64,000 bases of DNA, taken from Bagarius yarrelli (taxonomy: Eukaryota > Chordata > Actinopteri > Siluriformes > Sisoridae). The stretch's first letter is position 1; every line of letters starts with the position of its first letter. Made by a program: the position numbers and the translations under genes. A model generated the notes under the pieces. That model made no database searches. It was not told the origin of the DNA and saw nothing but the letters and a program-made list of their open reading frames with translations. Where the stretch lies: NCBI GenBank assembly GCA_005784505.1, contig VCAZ01000039.1:1267001-1331000 (forward strand), given 5' to 3'. Shown piece by piece: positions 61,291 to 64,000 of this stretch.

Positions 61291-62008
61291 ATGTTGTATG
61301 TTGCAAATCATTTGCTGCTTCGATCTTGGTCCAAGCAGAAGCCTAATTATAATTGTTATTTTCCACCCCATTGCTAAGCCCAGCTGAAATTTTTACCATT
61401 TACTGTAGCACAAGCAATACTCTGCTGCCGTGATCAGCTCTGTATGGCAGCATCCCAAATTTTCTTTTTAAGCAGCTCCTGAAACATCATTTGTACAATC
61501 TGGATAACTGAGCTTAAAGAATAGAAGGAATCTTTTAGATCATTAAATCTTGGCTTTCAGAGTTGTCTGAAGATCTGCTCACGGTCTGGAAAGAGACTTC
61601 ATATCTAAACACAGGAGTAGTATTGTGTAATACATACAAATTAAAGTTAAAAGTGTTAAAAATAATTGTGACCAAAGTCTTAAGGTAAATATTCCTATAC
61701 ACCCGATGCATTTTTAAAAATTCGATGCTGATGAATAACACTGCATCAGTTTGAATTTGTTTGTGGCTGTTATTCTTTATAACTATTATTCTTTTTGATT
61801 ACTATAAATCTACACAACATTTTTCTGAATAGTCTACAGTAAGAAGAGGGTTACAGCAGTGTAGCACTGGAGAATAAGAGCATACTAGGACACAGATTAT
61901 AGGTTATTTCCTATGTATGTGTGCTCCAGATTGGTCGAGATCATACAGTGTGAAATACAAGTGTATGTGACTACAGTAAAAAAAAAAAAAGGGCAGGCTT
62001 TTGTGTGG

Positions 62009-62016
62009 TTACGTAA
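62009..62016 (+). promoter_or_regulatory. D-box (TTACGTAA) upstream of sult copy B
   Basis: The palindrome TTACGTAA, the consensus site of PAR-bZIP factors (DBP, TEF, HLF) and NFIL3, lies about 130 bp upstream of the ATG. PAR-bZIP proteins are known to drive detoxification genes rhythmically. No equivalent palindrome was seen upstream of copy A. Function inferred. Confidence 0.4.
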
Positions 62017-62148
62017 TCCAGTGCTAGAGAGCAAAAACTAGGAAGAATTCAGCTGTGACCGTGTGAAGCGTGTTAATGTGGAGCAGTTTAAGTTAAAAGA
62101 ACTGAGTTGCAAGTTTAAGCCAACTGAATTGCGGCTTCTTATTTCATC

Positions 62149-63769
62149 ATGGAAGGAATTGATTTGTCTTTGGTAAGTCAGCTAAAGATATTTTTGAAAG
62201 TTATTGGAAAATATCCTGCAGAAAGTTAACAACAAAACACAGCAATCACTTTAACTTGCTTCGATTAACAATTTGGAAAGTAGATTTTGTAAATTAATAG
62301 ACAGTCGTGATAAATGTTTTATTGCTAAATAGTATTAATTCATCAAAAGTGTAACAAATTTTCTGCCTTTAATTCTATGTGAATTTAGTGTTTAGTTGCT
62401 TTTAATAGAAAAATAACCACTGATAGTTAAGTTTACCACTAGCATGTTTGTTCATGTTAACAATAATATTTAACGCTACAGATGACTGGCCGACCAGAGA
62501 TGTTTGACTTTGAAGGCATCTCCATGGTGCATTACTTCACTGAAAACTGGGAAAATGTTCAAAACTTTCAGGCAAGACCAGATGACATCCTTATTGCTAC
62601 ATACCCCAAAGCAGGTATTTTTGTGCATTAAGAGGCATTTGGCACTGTTATGGGAATAAAAGCTGTTATTGGGACACAAAAATACATTTATTTAACAATT
62701 AGTAATGTGTACTACAACACTGTGTGCTTTACTTATCTAGCGTTTTACAAGTCCAATCGCAGACAGACAGAAACATTTATTTGTCTAGCCTGCTATTGTT
62801 GTAGCACTGTGGCTTAGTGGTTAGCACTGTTGACTCAGTGAGCTTGGGTTTGATTCCTGGGCAGGGGCCATTCTTGTGTAAAGTTTGCATGTTCTCCCCA
62901 TGTTTGTGTGGGTACTCCGGTTTCCTCCCACATGTATGTTATTTTAAATTGCCCATAGGAGTGATTGTAAGTGTGGCCCTGTGATGGACTGGTGTCCAGG
63001 GTGTACCCCTCCTGCCTTTCGCCCTTCAGAGATGGGCTGGGATAGGCTCCAGAAGCGAGTATAGAAGATGAATAATCAAATGTCCTGTCCTAATCATGTG
63101 ATTAGGAGTAATTTTTTCCCCCATTCCGGTGACCCACAGATTTCCCAAAAAATGGCAGCCTCTAGTGTAAAGTATTTTTGTATGTGTATGAGCAAAGCTT
63201 ACAGTATAAAAAGGTTTAGGCAAATTGGTAGTTAAAAAAAATAGAACTTCTATATATTGACTTAGAAGACTGTATAGCAAGTCCAGCAATCTCCATGTTT
63301 TCTCCAATTTATTTTCTTCCAGGCACCACTTGGGTTTCCTTAATCTTAGACCTACTTTATTTCGGCAATACGGTACCAGAGCGTCAGAACTCGATACCCA
63401 TCTACATGCGTGTTCCTTTTCTTGAGGCGGTTCTACCTAAGATCCCTACAGGTCAGTATCTATGCTCGATCTAGTACAACACTCCATAGGATTAATTAGG
63501 AAATGACCAGTTTGATCCTTATCTTAACAATTTTATGCACTGCAATCACATGTGCTAATAACCCTTTTTACTATTTGTACAGGGGTTGAATTAGCAGATA
63601 ATTTACCCACTAAACCACGACTCATCAAAACTCATCTACCTGTTCAGCTGGTGCCCAAGTCCTTCTGGGAACAAAACTGCAGGGTAAAGAATTTGGGACT
63701 TTTTTCATTGTAGTCTTTATTCGTATAGTGTTTTAAATAAACAAACATTGAGGTGGCGTAATGACAGAA

Positions 63770-63806
<37 letters not shown>

Positions 63807-63935
63807 AGGTTGTCTATGTAGGTCGTAATGCCAAAGACAATGTTGTGTCGTATTTCCACTTTGAGCGCATGAACGTAGCCCAACCTGAACCAGGAGACTG
63901 GAGCAGTTATCTCCAAAAGTTTATGGATGGAAAGA
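62149..63935 (+). CDS. sult1st: Cytosolic sulfotransferase, SULT1-type, copy B (partial, runs off right edge)
   Basis: Exons seen: 62149-62172, 62482-62614, 63323-63451, 63583-63683, 63809-63935 (ending on a GTAAGT donor), 514 nt or about 171 residues. By comparison with copy A three more exons should lie beyond the window. Same 8-codon first exon (MEGIDLSL), TYPKAGTTW loop, KTHLP with the catalytic His, and VGRNAKDNVVSY PAPS contact region. Exon 2 is 6 nt shorter than in copy A; other shared exons have identical lengths and phases, so the two are tandem duplicates. Copy A and B differ around the substrate-entry segment (SIPIFIRVPFLESIFPGFP versus SIPIYMRVPFLEAVLPKIP), hinting at different substrates. 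A (GT)n run stands in place of the usual pyrimidine tract before exon 5. Confidence 0.92.
62800..63068 (+). mobile_element. tRNA-derived SINE, family 2
   Basis: In sult copy B intron 2. Perfect A-box (TGGCTTAGTGG), near B-box (GGTTTGATTCC), tail with GTGATGGACTGGTGTCCAGG and GGGATAGGCTCCAG. Confidence 0.75.
63772..63804. repeat. (GT)n microsatellite abutting a splice acceptor
   Basis: About 16 GT units end 4 bp before the AG of the acceptor of sult copy B exon 63809-63935. Confidence 0.95.
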
Positions 63936-64000
63936 GTAAGTGATTGAGTTATAGTATGAAATGAGCTAACTGGAGGATAGCCTAATGGCACAACGCTAAA

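Larger units (their letters stand above)
59142..62148. other. Gap between the two sult genes
   Basis: It contains a family 2 SINE split by a family 3 repeat (60270-61290), annotated separately. An AATAAA at 59283-59288, about 140 nt after the stop, is the likely poly(A) signal of copy A. Otherwise AT-rich DNA without exons. Confidence 0.55.

Noticed and set aside
63809..63991. Reverse frame of 115 codons at the right edge
   Set aside because: Antisense to sult copy B exons 4-5, including translated GT repeat.

Overview
This is vertebrate nuclear DNA, most likely from a teleost fish. It has split genes with GT-AG introns, proteins that align with vertebrate orthologues over their whole length, AT-rich intergenic DNA, abundant microsatellites, and fish-type tRNA-derived SINEs and small DNA transposons. 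The repeat mix and the sult1st-type sulfotransferases would fit an otophysan such as a catfish, but the species cannot be fixed from the sequence alone. There are no operons, prokaryotic genes or CRISPR arrays.

Layout, left to right: (1) about 2.6-14 kb, rbsn (Rabenosyn-5) on +, 11 coding exons, 768 aa; (2) 16.5-19.3 kb, mrps25 on -, 4 exons, 173 aa, with a damaged tandem copy of its exon-2 region just upstream; (3) 23.8-36.9 kb, nr2c2 (TR4 nuclear receptor) on -, 14 coding exons, 626 aa, plus a probable non-coding first exon; (4) 38.4-41.6 kb, b3galt4 on +, coding in one exon, 366 aa; (5) 43.2-50.9 kb, wdr46 on -, 14 exons, 596 aa; (6) 52.9-59.1 kb, a complete sult1st-like cytosolic sulfotransferase on +, 8 exons, 301 aa; (7) 62.1 kb to the right edge, a second sult1st-like gene in tandem, 5 of an expected 8 exons present. 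For every complete gene the exon lengths sum to a whole number of codons with phase-compatible junctions, which supports the models.

The genes do not form one pathway. rbsn-mrps25-nr2c2 matches a neighbourhood recalled from human 3p25, and b3galt4-wdr46 matches the extended MHC at human 6p21. The 37-38.4 kb gap therefore looks like the join between two ancestral linkage blocks. The rest is a tandem sulfotransferase pair.

I found no convincing new biological system. The most useful leads are: the partial tandem duplication around mrps25 that left an extra exon 2 upstream of exon 1; a DR1 nuclear-receptor site in the b3galt4 5' UTR next to the gene for TR4, a DR1-binding receptor; a (GT)n tract acting as the 3' splice-site tract in the second sult gene; a perfect 22-bp hairpin in a sult intron; three full CTCF-core matches; a consensus CRE at nr2c2 and a 31-bp-spaced CCAAT pair at rbsn; uORFs on rbsn and nr2c2; and a minisatellite of about 1 kb in an nr2c2 intron.
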